64,000 nt of DNA from Planctomycetota bacterium (GTDB taxonomy: Bacteria > Planctomycetota > Planctomycetia > Pirellulales > Pirellulaceae): positions 186,001 through 250,000 of the forward strand of contig CAUJHS010000031.1 of the NCBI GenBank assembly GCA_963204915.1. The letters run 5' to 3'. Positions 26,201 to 33,010 of the stretch are shown here, one piece after another; positions within the stretch are counted from its first letter, which is position 1; the number at the start of each line of letters is the position of its first letter. A program made the position numbers and the translations under genes. The notes under the pieces are model-generated. The model worked only from the letters and a program-made list of their open reading frames with translations, was not told the origin of the DNA and did no database searches.

Positions 26201-29200
26201 CGTTTTGTGAAGCGACGATGCTTGCAACGTTCGATCCGTGGCCGTTCGTGTCTTGTGCGTTCGGCCCGCTGTCGCTGGAAAAATCTTGGTTGAAAACAAT
26301 GCGATCGGCCACGCCATTGCTATTTGCATCCGGGCCGAAATAGGGATGGTCCAGATCAATGCCCGTATCGAGGATGACCGTCGTAAAGCCGGTTCCGTTG
26401 ATGCCCGCAAAGCGCGGATCGGCGCGGAAGTCATCGATATTGATCAGCAGACCCGACTGGGCCGTTTGCAACGTGATGTCGCCGCGCTCGACGGGTTCGC
26501 CTGTCAGATAAATCGGCGTGTCGGAGGCGGTCGTCGTAATTGCGGCAAGCGCCTCGGCAACCTGGTTTTCCGCCTGGTTCGATTGGGGCGCGGCGCCGGT
26601 CGGAAAGGTTTGAATCCAAGCAGGTTTGTCAACCTCCACCACGGTGTAATCGCCGGGCGCCAGATCGGCAAAGGTGTAATAACCGTCGGCGTTCGTGGTC
26701 GTCTTGGGTTCGCCGGTGTTCCATTCGCCGTTGCCGTTCGTATCGAGGAAAATCTCCCAGTTCGGCAGACCAGGCTCGTTGCCATCGCGCGCGCCGTCGC
26801 CGTCGAGATCATTCCACTTCATCCCGCGGATTTCTCCCGTCGCCTGTTCACCGGAGGACGAGTGGTTGCCGAAGTTGAAGCCTGTGAGCACTTGTCCCAC
26901 TTCGACGGTCACGGCGTAATAGTCGGCGGAATCTCCGCCGAGAGCGCTCAAGCTTCCAGCGCCTCCTACCGGGAAATTCCCCAGTACGGCGCCTGTCGTG
27001 GGATTCAAACGGTACGCGGTAGGGGAAGGGGAATACGCGGCCGCAATTAATTCGCCTCCGTAATACGCCAGGCCTCCCTGAAGCGCGCCCACGCCCGGAC
27101 TGAGCGTATTCACGACGGCGCCGGTCGTGGGGTTGATTGCAAAAATCTGCCCTGCCGCATTGCTGTCGAACAGCAGCCCCAGGTCGCTAGCGCCTGTCAG
27201 TCCGCCGATCAAGTCGGCAGCAACGGAAAGGGTGGTTAGGACCGTGTCGGTCTGAGGATCGAAGACTAGTATCTGATCATCCAGATGTTGCTCGACGTAG
27301 ACCAAACCGTTCAGATAGCCAAGCCCGGCGATCTCATTCGTTGGAGGCAACACGTCCGAATCGAGTACGGCGCCCGTACGCAGATCCAGTTCATACAACG
27401 TATGGGCGCCAGAGCCGGCGCCATCGATATAGAACAAACTACTGGGGCCCGTCGCCAACCCCTGGGGACCAATGGTTACGGTCGCCGCAGGCGCGGCGAA
27501 GCTGTTGAGCACCGCGCCGGCGCCATCGAGTTCGTAGATCGTAGGCGGAGCGCCGGAGGAGCCGCGCACGGCGAACAATCCTTCCCGGGGGCTCGTCTGA
27601 GTCCAGCCAACTTGTTGTTCTTCCCGAATCTTGTACGAGCCGGGGTCGACCGTAAGCGTGTAGGCGCCATTGGCGTCGGTCGTCGCGTAGGGTTCGCCCA
27701 CGTCTCGATTGCCGTCGTTGTCCAAATCGGCGTAGATGATCCAATTGGGCAGTCCCGGTTCGCCAGCGTCCTTGACGCCATCGGCGTCGAGATCGCTCCA
27801 CTTCACGCCCTGAATAGCGCCGGTACTATTGGAGGTTGCCGCGCGAATCGCGAGCGCTCCCAATCCCAGGTAGGAACCGCCGATGTCGTCCACGACGATC
27901 GTGATCTGACCATTCGAGTCGGCGACGACTTCTTTGGCGAACTCGCCCAGATTGCGGCTACTGTCGCCTAATTCGTCGTTCACGAACAACGAATTGCCGT
28001 TGTAGTTTTGATTAAAGGCGACCGGCGCGCCGGCGCCCGTGATGGTGACGCTTTGCTGGTTGTCGACGGTGTCCAATCCGAACACAAATACTTCATAGGT
28101 TTGGCCAGGCGTCAGGTCGCTCCACACGGCCGTAATGCTGCTGGCGCCAACGTCCCAGATATTTCCTTCCAGATTGCTGAGCGACTGGGTATGGATCGGA
28201 ACTTGCGCCGCGGGAATGGTGGCCGTGTCGGCTGACAGGGTGTTGTCGGCGGCGGTGATGGTCAAGTCGATGGCCGTCGCCGCTCCGGTTTCATCGGGTA
28301 AGTTGTTCAGAATTGCAGGCGTGGCGCCGCCGCTGTAAAGGCTCCAGTTCGTGGGGGTGGCGCTTCCGCTGAAGCCGAAATCGACTCCGACAAGATCGCC
28401 CACGCCACCGCCGCCGCCCGTTCCCGTGCCCGACCACGACAGACCGTACGACTCACTGTTGGCGTCGCTGGCCAGGTCCCAATGTTCGCCCGCCCACACC
28501 GTGCGAATCAGGTAGTGACCGGTGGTGGGCACATTGAAACTCAAGTGCTCGACATTGTTGTAAAGACTCTTGGATTCTGCGATCAACGTCGTTGGCGCGC
28601 CAGCGCTGGTGGCCTGCCAGATTTGAAGATTGAGGTCGTCGAAACTCACTTCCGCTGTGGTGTTCGCGGCAAGATTGATGCTCCGATCGACATACCACGT
28701 GAGGGTGGCGGTGAAGCTGGTTCCGCCCTCCAGCGGCTCATTGATGAAATAATCGTTCGTGGCGCCTTGGGCGACTTGTCCGAAGTCCCAACCGTGCGGG
28801 GCGACGGCGCCGCCCGTGAGGCCCGCCACGTCGGTTGTGGCGGCGAAGAGTTGGTCGTAGGCGCGGTCGAGGTTCATTCGCCCGGCGCCGGTAGCGTAGT
28901 CGAGCGACTGGGTCGTGGTCAGCACGCCTGCAACGTCCGTTTGCGCATTGCTCCAACCGGGGATCTTGTCGGCGGAGTTCTGAAGTAGGGCTTTAATGAC
29001 GCGCCCATCCAGCGCCTTCGTGGAGCCGCCGAACTCGGTGCGTGCCGCGCCTGCCAACAGCGTGGCGCCGCCCGCAACGGTCGGCGCTGCGAAGCTCGTG
29101 CCCCCGACGTTGAAGAAATACCAGTTTGTATCGTCTTCATGTACACCATTGATGTTTCCGCCGGTCGCGCCACGGTAACCCGCCAGGGTCAAGTTTTGCC

Positions 29201-30182
29201 CCGGCGCGGCAAGGTCAATAACCGCCCGCGCTCCCGTAATCGTCTGTCCTGTGCCAGGATTGAAAAAGTCGTTCGGTCCCCGACTGCTAAAACTCGAAAC
29301 CGAGTCGTAGGGCGGCGTCGTCATGTCGGAGCCCAGCGCCGCGACGCTAATCACGTTGTACCCCGAGGCCGGCGCGCCCACCGTGTTGGTTCCGGGGCCG
29401 CTATTCCCGGCCGACGCCACAAACGTCTTGCCCGCAAGGTTCACCAGCGCATCGATTCCGCGTGAGAACGTGCCTTGGGCCGATGCGGTGGGATCGGTGA
29501 ACCCCCAACTGCTGTTCACCACGTCGGCCGTTTGGCCGCCGACGCCGTTGACAAGGATGTTTTCATACGGCGTGAGAAAGGTGCTGGTGTTGAAATTGAA
29601 GTTCAACGAGTACGGAGATCCATTCCAGTTTGTGGCGATGGCGCCGGACCACAGATCAGCGCCGTAAGCGATTCCGCGCTGGTACTCCAAACCGGCGCCG
29701 GTCACACGGCCGCCCAACACGGCGCCGGCCCACGTGGCGTGCCGGTCGAACTCTCCGGTTTGAGGGCCAGGATTGGCCGTGTCGTGGACGAGGGTGGTTA
29801 CGTGTTGGAGCGACTCGTGACCATTCCAGATATGACCCGCTTCGATATTCGCCACAATCGCGTTGGCGCCGGTGTAACCGTTGGAGTAGAAACGGTCGGC
29901 GCCGACGAAGTCGTTAATATTGAGACCGCTAAAGGCGTTGGGCCCTGAGTTCGATGAGACAAACCAGTTGACGCCCCACCCGGTGTCATCGGTAAAAACT
30001 TGTTCCGCTTCCTGCTGGGGTGAGAGCGTGCTCAGGGTAAAGTCGCGAGCGAGTTGCGGTCCAACCGCCAACAGGCAGCGGTCCTCAAGTGCTTCCCAAC
30101 CAAGCCGTCGACGCCGGGTACTGGTCCGACGGACAGCGTTCAAAAATCCACGGACGCGAGACGACTGCGAATGTTTTTTCAC
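17286..30182 (-). CDS. Giant secreted multidomain protein with two subtilisin domains, Calx-beta repeats and dockerin-like end
   Basis: 4298 residues. The N terminus has a basic region and LGWEALEDRCLLAV, the LEPR-XLL-type signal of planctomycete giant proteins. Approximate order: subtilisin domain 1 (60-460; His148, Ser363 in GGTSFAAP, but Glu114 where Asp is usual); beta-rich domain (600-780); SdrD_B (790-865); a YVTN-like propeller (870-1110); SdrD_B (1117-1195); subtilisin domain 2 (1240-1575; Asp1272, His1315, Ser1500); second YVTN-like region (1580-1820); Big_5 (1828-1938); BNR/Vps10-like propeller (1940-2690); two more Big_5 (2700-2925); Calx-beta-like; another propeller (3035-3360); Calx-beta series (3360-4010); cadherin-like (4010-4110); two dockerin-type repeats (DVNDDGLVDVRDML, VDVDGNNICSPGDL); acidic tail. 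It is probably a cell-surface or secreted adhesive protease. It stands alone, with no operon partner. Confidence 0.85.
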   Translation of the reverse strand: MKKHSQSSRVRGFLNAVRRTSTRRRRLGWEALEDRCLLAVGPQLARDFTLSTLSPQQEAEQVFTDDTGWGVNWFVSSNSGPNAFSGLNINDFVGADRFYSNGYTGANAIVANIEAGHIWNGHESLQHVTTLVHDTANPGPQTGEFDRHATWAGAVLGGRVTGAGLEYQRGIAYGADLWSGAIATNWNGSPYSLNFNFNTSTFLTPYENILVNGVGGQTADVVNSSWGFTDPTASAQGTFSRGIDALVNLAGKTFVASAGNSGPGTNTVGAPASGYNVISVAALGSDMTTPPYDSVSSFSSRGPNDFFNPGTGQTITGARAVIDLAAPGQNLTLAGYRGATGGNINGVHEDDTNWYFFNVGGTSFAAPTVAGGATLLAGAARTEFGGSTKALDGRVIKALLQNSADKIPGWSNAQTDVAGVLTTTQSLDYATGAGRMNLDRAYDQLFAATTDVAGLTGGAVAPHGWDFGQVAQGATNDYFINEPLEGGTSFTATLTWYVDRSINLAANTTAEVSFDDLNLQIWQATSAGAPTTLIAESKSLYNNVEHLSFNVPTTGHYLIRTVWAGEHWDLASDANSESYGLSWSGTGTGGGGGVGDLVGVDFGFSGSATPTNWSLYSGGATPAILNNLPDETGAATAIDLTITAADNTLSADTATIPAAQVPIHTQSLSNLEGNIWDVGASSITAVWSDLTPGQTYEVFVFGLDTVDNQQSVTITGAGAPVAFNQNYNGNSLFVNDELGDSSRNLGEFAKEVVADSNGQITIVVDDIGGSYLGLGALAIRAATSNSTGAIQGVKWSDLDADGVKDAGEPGLPNWIIYADLDNDGNRDVGEPYATTDANGAYTLTVDPGSYKIREEQQVGWTQTSPREGLFAVRGSSGAPPTIYELDGAGAVLNSFAAPAATVTIGPQGLATGPSSLFYIDGAGSGAHTLYELDLRTGAVLDSDVLPPTNEIAGLGYLNGLVYVEQHLDDQILVFDPQTDTVLTTLSVAADLIGGLTGASDLGLLFDSNAAGQIFAINPTTGAVVNTLSPGVGALQGGLAYYGGELIAAAYSPSPTAYRLNPTTGAVLGNFPVGGAGSLSALGGDSADYYAVTVEVGQVLTGFNFGNHSSSGEQATGEIRGMKWNDLDGDGARDGNEPGLPNWEIFLDTNGNGEWNTGEPKTTTNADGYYTFADLAPGDYTVVEVDKPAWIQTFPTGAAPQSNQAENQVAEALAAITTTASDTPIYLTGEPVERGDITLQTAQSGLLINIDDFRADPRFAGINGTGFTTVILDTGIDLDHPYFGPDANSNGVADRIVFNQDFSSDSGPNAQDTNGHGSNVASIVASQNATNTGMAPGAGIIALKVFSNAGAGNFGWLESALQWVVANAATYNIASINMSLGDNQNHATAQQLYGISDELAALAAMNVIVVSAAGNAFFPFNSQPGVSYPAADANSLAVSAVWDANNGQVGWASGAIDNTSAADRVTSFSQRHSTLTDIMAPGAFIAGAGANGNVVAYGGTSQAAPHIAGIATLAQQLAVQELGRRLTLAEFRTVLQSSAVTINDGDDEDDNVINTGLNFPRVDVLALGEEILALGAGGAGASERLFAVPQDGTHHIAELDPNTGDEIRRFPAPENVSAGPDALAYDGQILYFVNGSGTDTLWELNPDTGAVLDSTALPAGDYDGLAALGGLLYLAAYNQDDILVFDPVADTITAALDISANIVGGLAAIQNPDRLVATVNGGASIVEINPTTGAITNSFNPTGPGAGAYIGVAVVAGQLYLGRINAPSFDVYSRSGQFRATQSTPSAISALGGDDVSGSTAVAGNYVWTVDLKSGGVAANINFGNQQDLTAPVIVALTPPDNALDVPLNSNLSITFNENVQAGSGNVLIKRSSDNAIVQTIDVTSGAVTVAGAVATINPANFASQTGYYVEFPAGAFEDLAGNPAPGISGATTWNFTTGALQDWVPQGPGPATGGQVENILNKTVVGAIHTVVAHPTNADILYIGSTNGGVWKTTNATAASPSWIPLTDQLPSLSIGALVMDPSDATRQTLIAGTGRYSSFAREGGARVGLYRTTDGGANWTLLNGGGTLNGKNISGIAASGNTIVVSVNVADSFVYNNIGIFRSTNGGASFTQISTGNGSATGLPGGVAYDLTTDPLDPNVLYTSIVFADGVGGVNGVYKSTNLGATWTKVSNATMDALITNNTSNIEIAVGRQNNVYVGIINNGNPVGFFRSGNGGGAWTQMDAPKTNENGVDVGLNPRGVKGPGPGAAPDEIAGGQGAIHFSILADPNNPNLVYVGGDRQPTSNGDTGSFPNSIGATDYTGRLFRGDATQPTGSQWVHLTHSNTLGAPGGGTASSSSPHADSREMTFDANGHIIEVDDGGIYRRTNPTSNAGDWFSVIGNLQTTEAHDVAYDPISNIVMTGNQDTGTTEQTSTGSFTWRSVSTADGGDVAVDSTTLASQNRSIRYSSFQNLGAFRRRVVDSNNNVISTAFPALTVTSGPAFVKQFKTPLELNAVNPQRIVFVGRDNIYESTNQGDTVAAIGAGLGSDNLSDAVAYGAVGNPDALYVGVGDDLRIRTTAGGPLNLVDPSATSTDVIRDVVMDPNNYQRAFVADTNNVFFTTDAGGAWTDITGNLMALAGRELRSIEYVSGTIGALVVGASQGVFMSLVSALGTWTEVGFSLPNVAVYDLEYNAQDDVLVAGTLGRGAWTLPNASALATPPDVTAPTIINLSPADNATGVTLTTNLVITFNENVKKGAGDIIIKRTIGDTVVQTIPVTNAAVTIAGAEVTVDISDLGESTGYYVEIAAGALEDLAGNDFAGISSKTTWNFTTVGVAPVIATLSPPDNAVDVAIDANLVITFNENVQKGSGNIVVKKTSDNSVVQTIAVGDAAVTVAGAVATINPTDWAFGVEHYVQIDAGAFEDTFGNDFAGISSTTAWSFTTVNAPGVLTLVIQAASVSEAAGPAATTATVTRNAATSSPLTVQLLSNDTTEAAVPLSVVIPANETSATFNIDAVDDALLDGVQTVTITASAPGHTAGADTLDVTDYEQLTLTVAKDWSIQTVDSVGDVGAWSSLKIGSDNKPRIAYEDRASSRNLKYASFDGATWSVETAHDTATGDVGQGARLALDSLNRPHIAYQHFTNTDVLYAHHNGTTWIRETANSDSYLYAAVAVDSQNRPLISSWNHNTHDLNLARRIGAAWSVESPDTAGATGYYTSLAVDANDQPWISFVDSTDQTLRLARYDGAAWQFQTIDSGSDFRDTSLALDSLGRPHVSYYDYGPSGSRTDLKYAFYNGAAWSITTVDAGNAGEHNSLALDSLNRPRIAYIGSGAARFASFDGNAWSTQFVAPQANYTSLALDQNDLASISYYSTVNRDLMLASQTTASMSENGGSVTATVSRTDTAGALTVNLLSNDTTEATVVASVVIPDGQATSATFTINAVDDFLIDGTQTAVITASATAYVNDADAVHVTDNDVAGIIVNPTSGLTTTEAGGTAQFTLVLATEPSADVTIALSSSDTTEGTVSPASVTFTSTNWNVPQTVTITGVDDAIDDGNIAYTIVTDAATSADSNYNGLNPANVSVNNTDNDDPPTVTLSVDNANIAEAAGVATFTATLSAVSGLPVTVDLAFSGTATLTDDYTRSGVQITIPAGSTTGTITVTAVQDLLDENAETVIVDISGVTNATENGVQEQSTSITDDDDPPTVTLTATPSSIAEAAGVATFTATLSAVSGLPVTVDLAFSGTATMTEDYTRSGVQITIPAGSTTGTITVTAVQDLLDENAETVIVDISGVTNATENGVEQATTSITDDDAAPTVTLSVDNATIAEAAGVATFTATLSAVSGLPVTVDLAFSGTATLTSDYTRSGVQITIPAGSTTGTITVTAVQDALYEGNETVIVDISGVTNGTEDGVQQAITSITDDDVVPTVTLSVDNANIPEAAGVATFTATLSAASGLPVTVDLAFSGTATYPDDYARSAVQIVIPAGSITGLVLVTGTPDLLDEANETVIVEIATVTNATEDGVQQQTTTILDDNAAPTDVILQPSTVREDANTSAGPVTVGQLIVTDPDTSAGGHTFELNALAADNVRFQIDGDTLHVRQGVVLDFESRPTFNVLVVVSDGANNLEKMLTVHVEDVPESLYPWQNPRNRLDVNDDGLVDVRDMLAVVSVLRQYGVPHILPIPSPGRQPPPFVDVDGNNICSPGDLLPITQFIRDQVNQGQGEAEEANAAFPGLNLAVDGVIGGLANSRQHGAPGLVAEPSLAQAAFPALYCEPVQHLPVFESNNSPDDVDPTRDSSDDHDEWESVLDVLAQDQHHLQERRL
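18160..19490 (-). repeat. Four tandem Calx-beta coding repeats
   Basis: The unit is about 333 bp (111 residues). The recurring peptide is EAAGVATFTATLSAVSGLPV, followed by the ITIPAGSTTGTITVTAVQD segment and DDDxxPTVTLSVDN linkers. Copies are nearly identical at DNA level in the middle two or three units and diverge towards the C terminus, which suggests recent unequal exchange. Confidence 0.85.
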
Positions 30183-30646
30183 AGGTGCAAATCCTCAAGG
30201 CCATACAGCAATGTTCGACTTACCACGCGAACCGGCGCATTTCGACAACCACCGCCGTAGTACTTCTTGCGCTGGTAGCGCATCGGTTAACCACCGGGGA
30301 GGAAAAGAGGCAGGCAAGTGTGGACCGATATGACTCGAAATCGAGAAAGGAGAAAATCCAAGCGATGCGCGTAACGAATTGTGAGCAGTATTCTAGTAAG
30401 CGACTTAAGCTAGCACAATCGTTTTTGCACTCAAATCGGAATCCGGGCGGGGGGGTGTCCCAACGATAAACGAGGAGTGCGGTTAGTGGTTGTCTGCGTT
30501 GGTTTGCATGGGAGATACGCTGCGACGGCCCGCGGTGAAGCGGCCCTCTTTCAAGTCGAGTTGATGTGGACGCGACACCCTGGGCAGGAAGTTGCGGCGC
30601 GCCGCGCATTCGACGGCCGTTTGCCCGAGTTAACTAAGAATCACGA
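30183..30646. other. Intergenic upstream of the giant protease gene
   Basis: 464 bases with no convincing gene. It should hold the promoter of the 17286-30182 gene (transcribed to the left) and the 3' end of the HEAT-repeat gene at 30647. The run ggcgggggggtgtcccaac is at about 30446-30464. I see no clear terminator hairpin. Confidence 0.4.
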
Positions 30647-31531
30647 TCAACGGCCGCGTTCGCGGTTTCGCTTCCCGCGCGGCGCCGCCCGGGTTCGAAT
30701 CGTGAGGGCCCGGCGATTCGCCTTCTTTGCCGGATGCCGCACGGCGTGTCGGATCATCCATCGTCGATTGTCGGCCGCGGCGTCGTCCGCTCCGTCGAGT
30801 TCATCAAGCCATGCCTCGCATACGTCCAGGACCACTTCTAGATGATCCTTGGCGATGTCGCCCAGATGATTTGCGACCGACCGCCGCACATAAAGTTCTG
30901 AATCATTCTTGAGCAATTCAAGAAGCGGCAACGAAAGATTGGGGTCGGCCTGAAACTCCGGTAGGCGCATCGCCCAGGGTAGCCGTGGTCGGGTTCCCTC
31001 GCTTACCAGACGGCGTACGTGGGGATTTGCATCGCTTGCCCAACGCTTCAGAACCGCGAGACACGGAGAACGCCACCGCATGAGGAACGGCCGGATGCTG
31101 AATTCCGCGGTGAACCGCTTGGTAATCTCGTAGTTGGCCGCCATACCGCTTTCGAAACAGGGTTCCCCATAGACGGCGATTAGGTGTACATGCGGGAAAT
31201 AGAAGAACGGCGCCAGTCCATTACCTTCCGTTTGTTCAAGCTCCGGGCCGAATGATTGGAGAAGCAACGGCGCCAGTTCATCGAAGTTCGCGGGCATTTG
31301 CTCGGCCATCGCATGGGCGATGCTCAACGCTCGCTCCTTGAGTTCGAGCTTGTCCAGGTTCCGTACTGCGCGGGCACGAAAACGCCGCACATCGAAATCG
31401 GGCATCGCCTGAGCCAGCGACTGACCGATCAGCATCACGAGTTCGCGACCCATCAGTTCCTTGAGCGGCGCTCCGCGTTGGATCGTCGATGGCGCGCTAA
31501 ATCGCTGGGCGGGATGCAACCTTACGTTCAT
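30647..31531 (-). CDS. DNA-alkylation-repair (AlkC/AlkD)-like HEAT protein
   Basis: 294 residues. The N-terminal APLKELMGRELVMLIGQSLA ... LKERALSIAHAMAEQMP and the C-terminal VRRLVSEGTRPRLPWAMRLP ... SVANHLGDIAKDH ... RRWMIRHAVR are strongly conserved hallmarks of the HEAT-repeat DNA-alkylation-repair family, whose characterised members excise alkylated bases. The protein is cytoplasmic with no signal. The last about 30 residues are very basic (RAAPRGKRNRERGR) and may help bind DNA. Family membership is clear; glycosylase activity is inferred. It is divergent from the ene-reductase gene, sharing a 314-base intergenic region. Confidence 0.82.
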   Translation of the reverse strand: MNVRLHPAQRFSAPSTIQRGAPLKELMGRELVMLIGQSLAQAMPDFDVRRFRARAVRNLDKLELKERALSIAHAMAEQMPANFDELAPLLLQSFGPELEQTEGNGLAPFFYFPHVHLIAVYGEPCFESGMAANYEITKRFTAEFSIRPFLMRWRSPCLAVLKRWASDANPHVRRLVSEGTRPRLPWAMRLPEFQADPNLSLPLLELLKNDSELYVRRSVANHLGDIAKDHLEVVLDVCEAWLDELDGADDAAADNRRWMIRHAVRHPAKKANRRALTIRTRAAPRGKRNRERGR

Positions 31532-31845
31532 GCTTTTCGCGAATTCATGGCTGTGGACAACCTTTCCCGCGGCAACGACATGCGGAAGGCGTGGACGAAA
31601 ATATCACGTGGCTTCATGCCTCCGGCGGACCAGAAGTAGGGTCATTCCTATTTCGCAGATCCTGTTGAACGTGGCCTCAACCGCGCTGTCGCACCCCGCG
31701 AGGTCCGCGTGGGTCGCCCTGCGGACTCGCCGGGGCGCACCTTGCCAGTTTCTGCGTACTTGGCCGGTGCGCGACGACATTCTATCATTCCTGCAAAACA
31801 TATTGAGGATCGACTTGATCAGGAACCTGCCGGAGGAGAAGCAGA

Positions 31846-32931
31846 ATGGCGAGTTTGTTCCAAGAGTTTCGGCTGAAGGATGTTGTGCTGCGGAACCGCA
31901 TTGCCGTCTCGCCGATGTGTCAGTATTCGTCGGACAACGGGTTCCCGAACGATTGGCACTTTGTCCATCTTGGCTCCCGAGCGGTCGGCGGCGCGGGACT
32001 CGTCATCGTGGAAGCGACGGCGGTTTCGCCGGAAGGCCGGATCAGTCCCGCCGATAGCGGCATCTATCTCGATGACCACGTTGAACCCTTTGCTAAGATC
32101 GCACGCTTCTTGAAGCAGTACGGGGCCGTTCCCGGTATGCAGCTTGCCCACGCCGGCCGCAAAGCCAGCGCCAACAAACCCTGGGAGGGCGACAACCACA
32201 TCGACACCGACAAGGGCGGTTGGGACACAATAGCTCCTTCCGCCGTGGCGTTTGGCGGCAATCTCCCAAAAGTTCCACGGGCTATGTCGGTCGAAGATAT
32301 CGCGCGCGTTCAGAACGCGTTCGTTGCCGCGGCGCAGCGGACGTTGGCGGCCGGTTTCGAATGGTTAGAGCTACACTTCGCCCACGGCTACCTCGCTCAC
32401 GAGTTCTACTCGCCGCTCGCCAACCAGCGAACCGACAACTACGGCGGCAGTTTCGAGAACCGCATTCGATTCCTGTTGGAGACGTTCGCCGCCGTCCGTG
32501 AGGTTTGGCCGCAACGGTTTCCCCTGACGGCCCGGTTGTCGGTGACGGACTGGATCGAAGGCGGCGTCACTGTCGAAGAGTCCATCGAACTGCTGAGACG
32601 GCTCAAAATCGCCGGGCTCGATCTCGTCGATATAAGCCAGGGGTTCATCACGCCGGACATTTCCCAGGTTCCGTGGGGGCCGGGCTTTATGATCCCGATT
32701 GCCGGCCGCATTCGACGTGAGGCGGACCTCCCGACCGCTGTAGGCTGGATGATTTCGGATCCCCAGCAGGCTGAGGAAGCCATTCGAGACCAGCAGGCCG
32801 ATCTCGTGATGCTGGCGAGAGAGATGCTGCGTGACCCGTATTGGCCTTACCACGCCGCCCTGAAACTGGACGACGCGAAAGCCGCTTCGCTCTTGCCGGT
32901 GCAATACGCCCGTGCGGTCAAGCATCGGTAG
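31846..32931 (+). CDS. namA: NADH:flavin oxidoreductase / ene-reductase of YqjM (NamA) type
   Basis: 361 residues, normal for the family, with GGAGGAG 7 bases before ATG. It is an FMN-dependent TIM-barrel old-yellow-enzyme homologue that reduces activated C=C bonds with NADPH. Class features seen: SPMCQYSS with Cys25 and Tyr27 (the YqjM-type redox Cys and Tyr), QLAHAGRKA, the His177-x-x-His180 pair in LELHFAHGYLAHEF that holds the substrate carbonyl, SPLANQRTDNYGGSFENR, and the late ADLVMLAREMLRDPYWP phosphate-binding segment. It is cytoplasmic. It converges on the megasynthase gene, ending 79 bases from its stop. A role in tailoring the lipopeptide is possible but only inferred from position. 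Confidence 0.88.
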   Translation: MASLFQEFRLKDVVLRNRIAVSPMCQYSSDNGFPNDWHFVHLGSRAVGGAGLVIVEATAVSPEGRISPADSGIYLDDHVEPFAKIARFLKQYGAVPGMQLAHAGRKASANKPWEGDNHIDTDKGGWDTIAPSAVAFGGNLPKVPRAMSVEDIARVQNAFVAAAQRTLAAGFEWLELHFAHGYLAHEFYSPLANQRTDNYGGSFENRIRFLLETFAAVREVWPQRFPLTARLSVTDWIEGGVTVEESIELLRRLKIAGLDLVDISQGFITPDISQVPWGPGFMIPIAGRIRREADLPTAVGWMISDPQQAEEAIRDQQADLVMLAREMLRDPYWPYHAALKLDDAKAASLLPVQYARAVKHR

Positions 32932-33010
32932 CTTCTGGCCATCGAAGCCCCGAGTTTGGACCAGCCGCTTGACCACGGCGCATTTCCCGGCGCCGTTTCC
33001 CCCGACTGCG

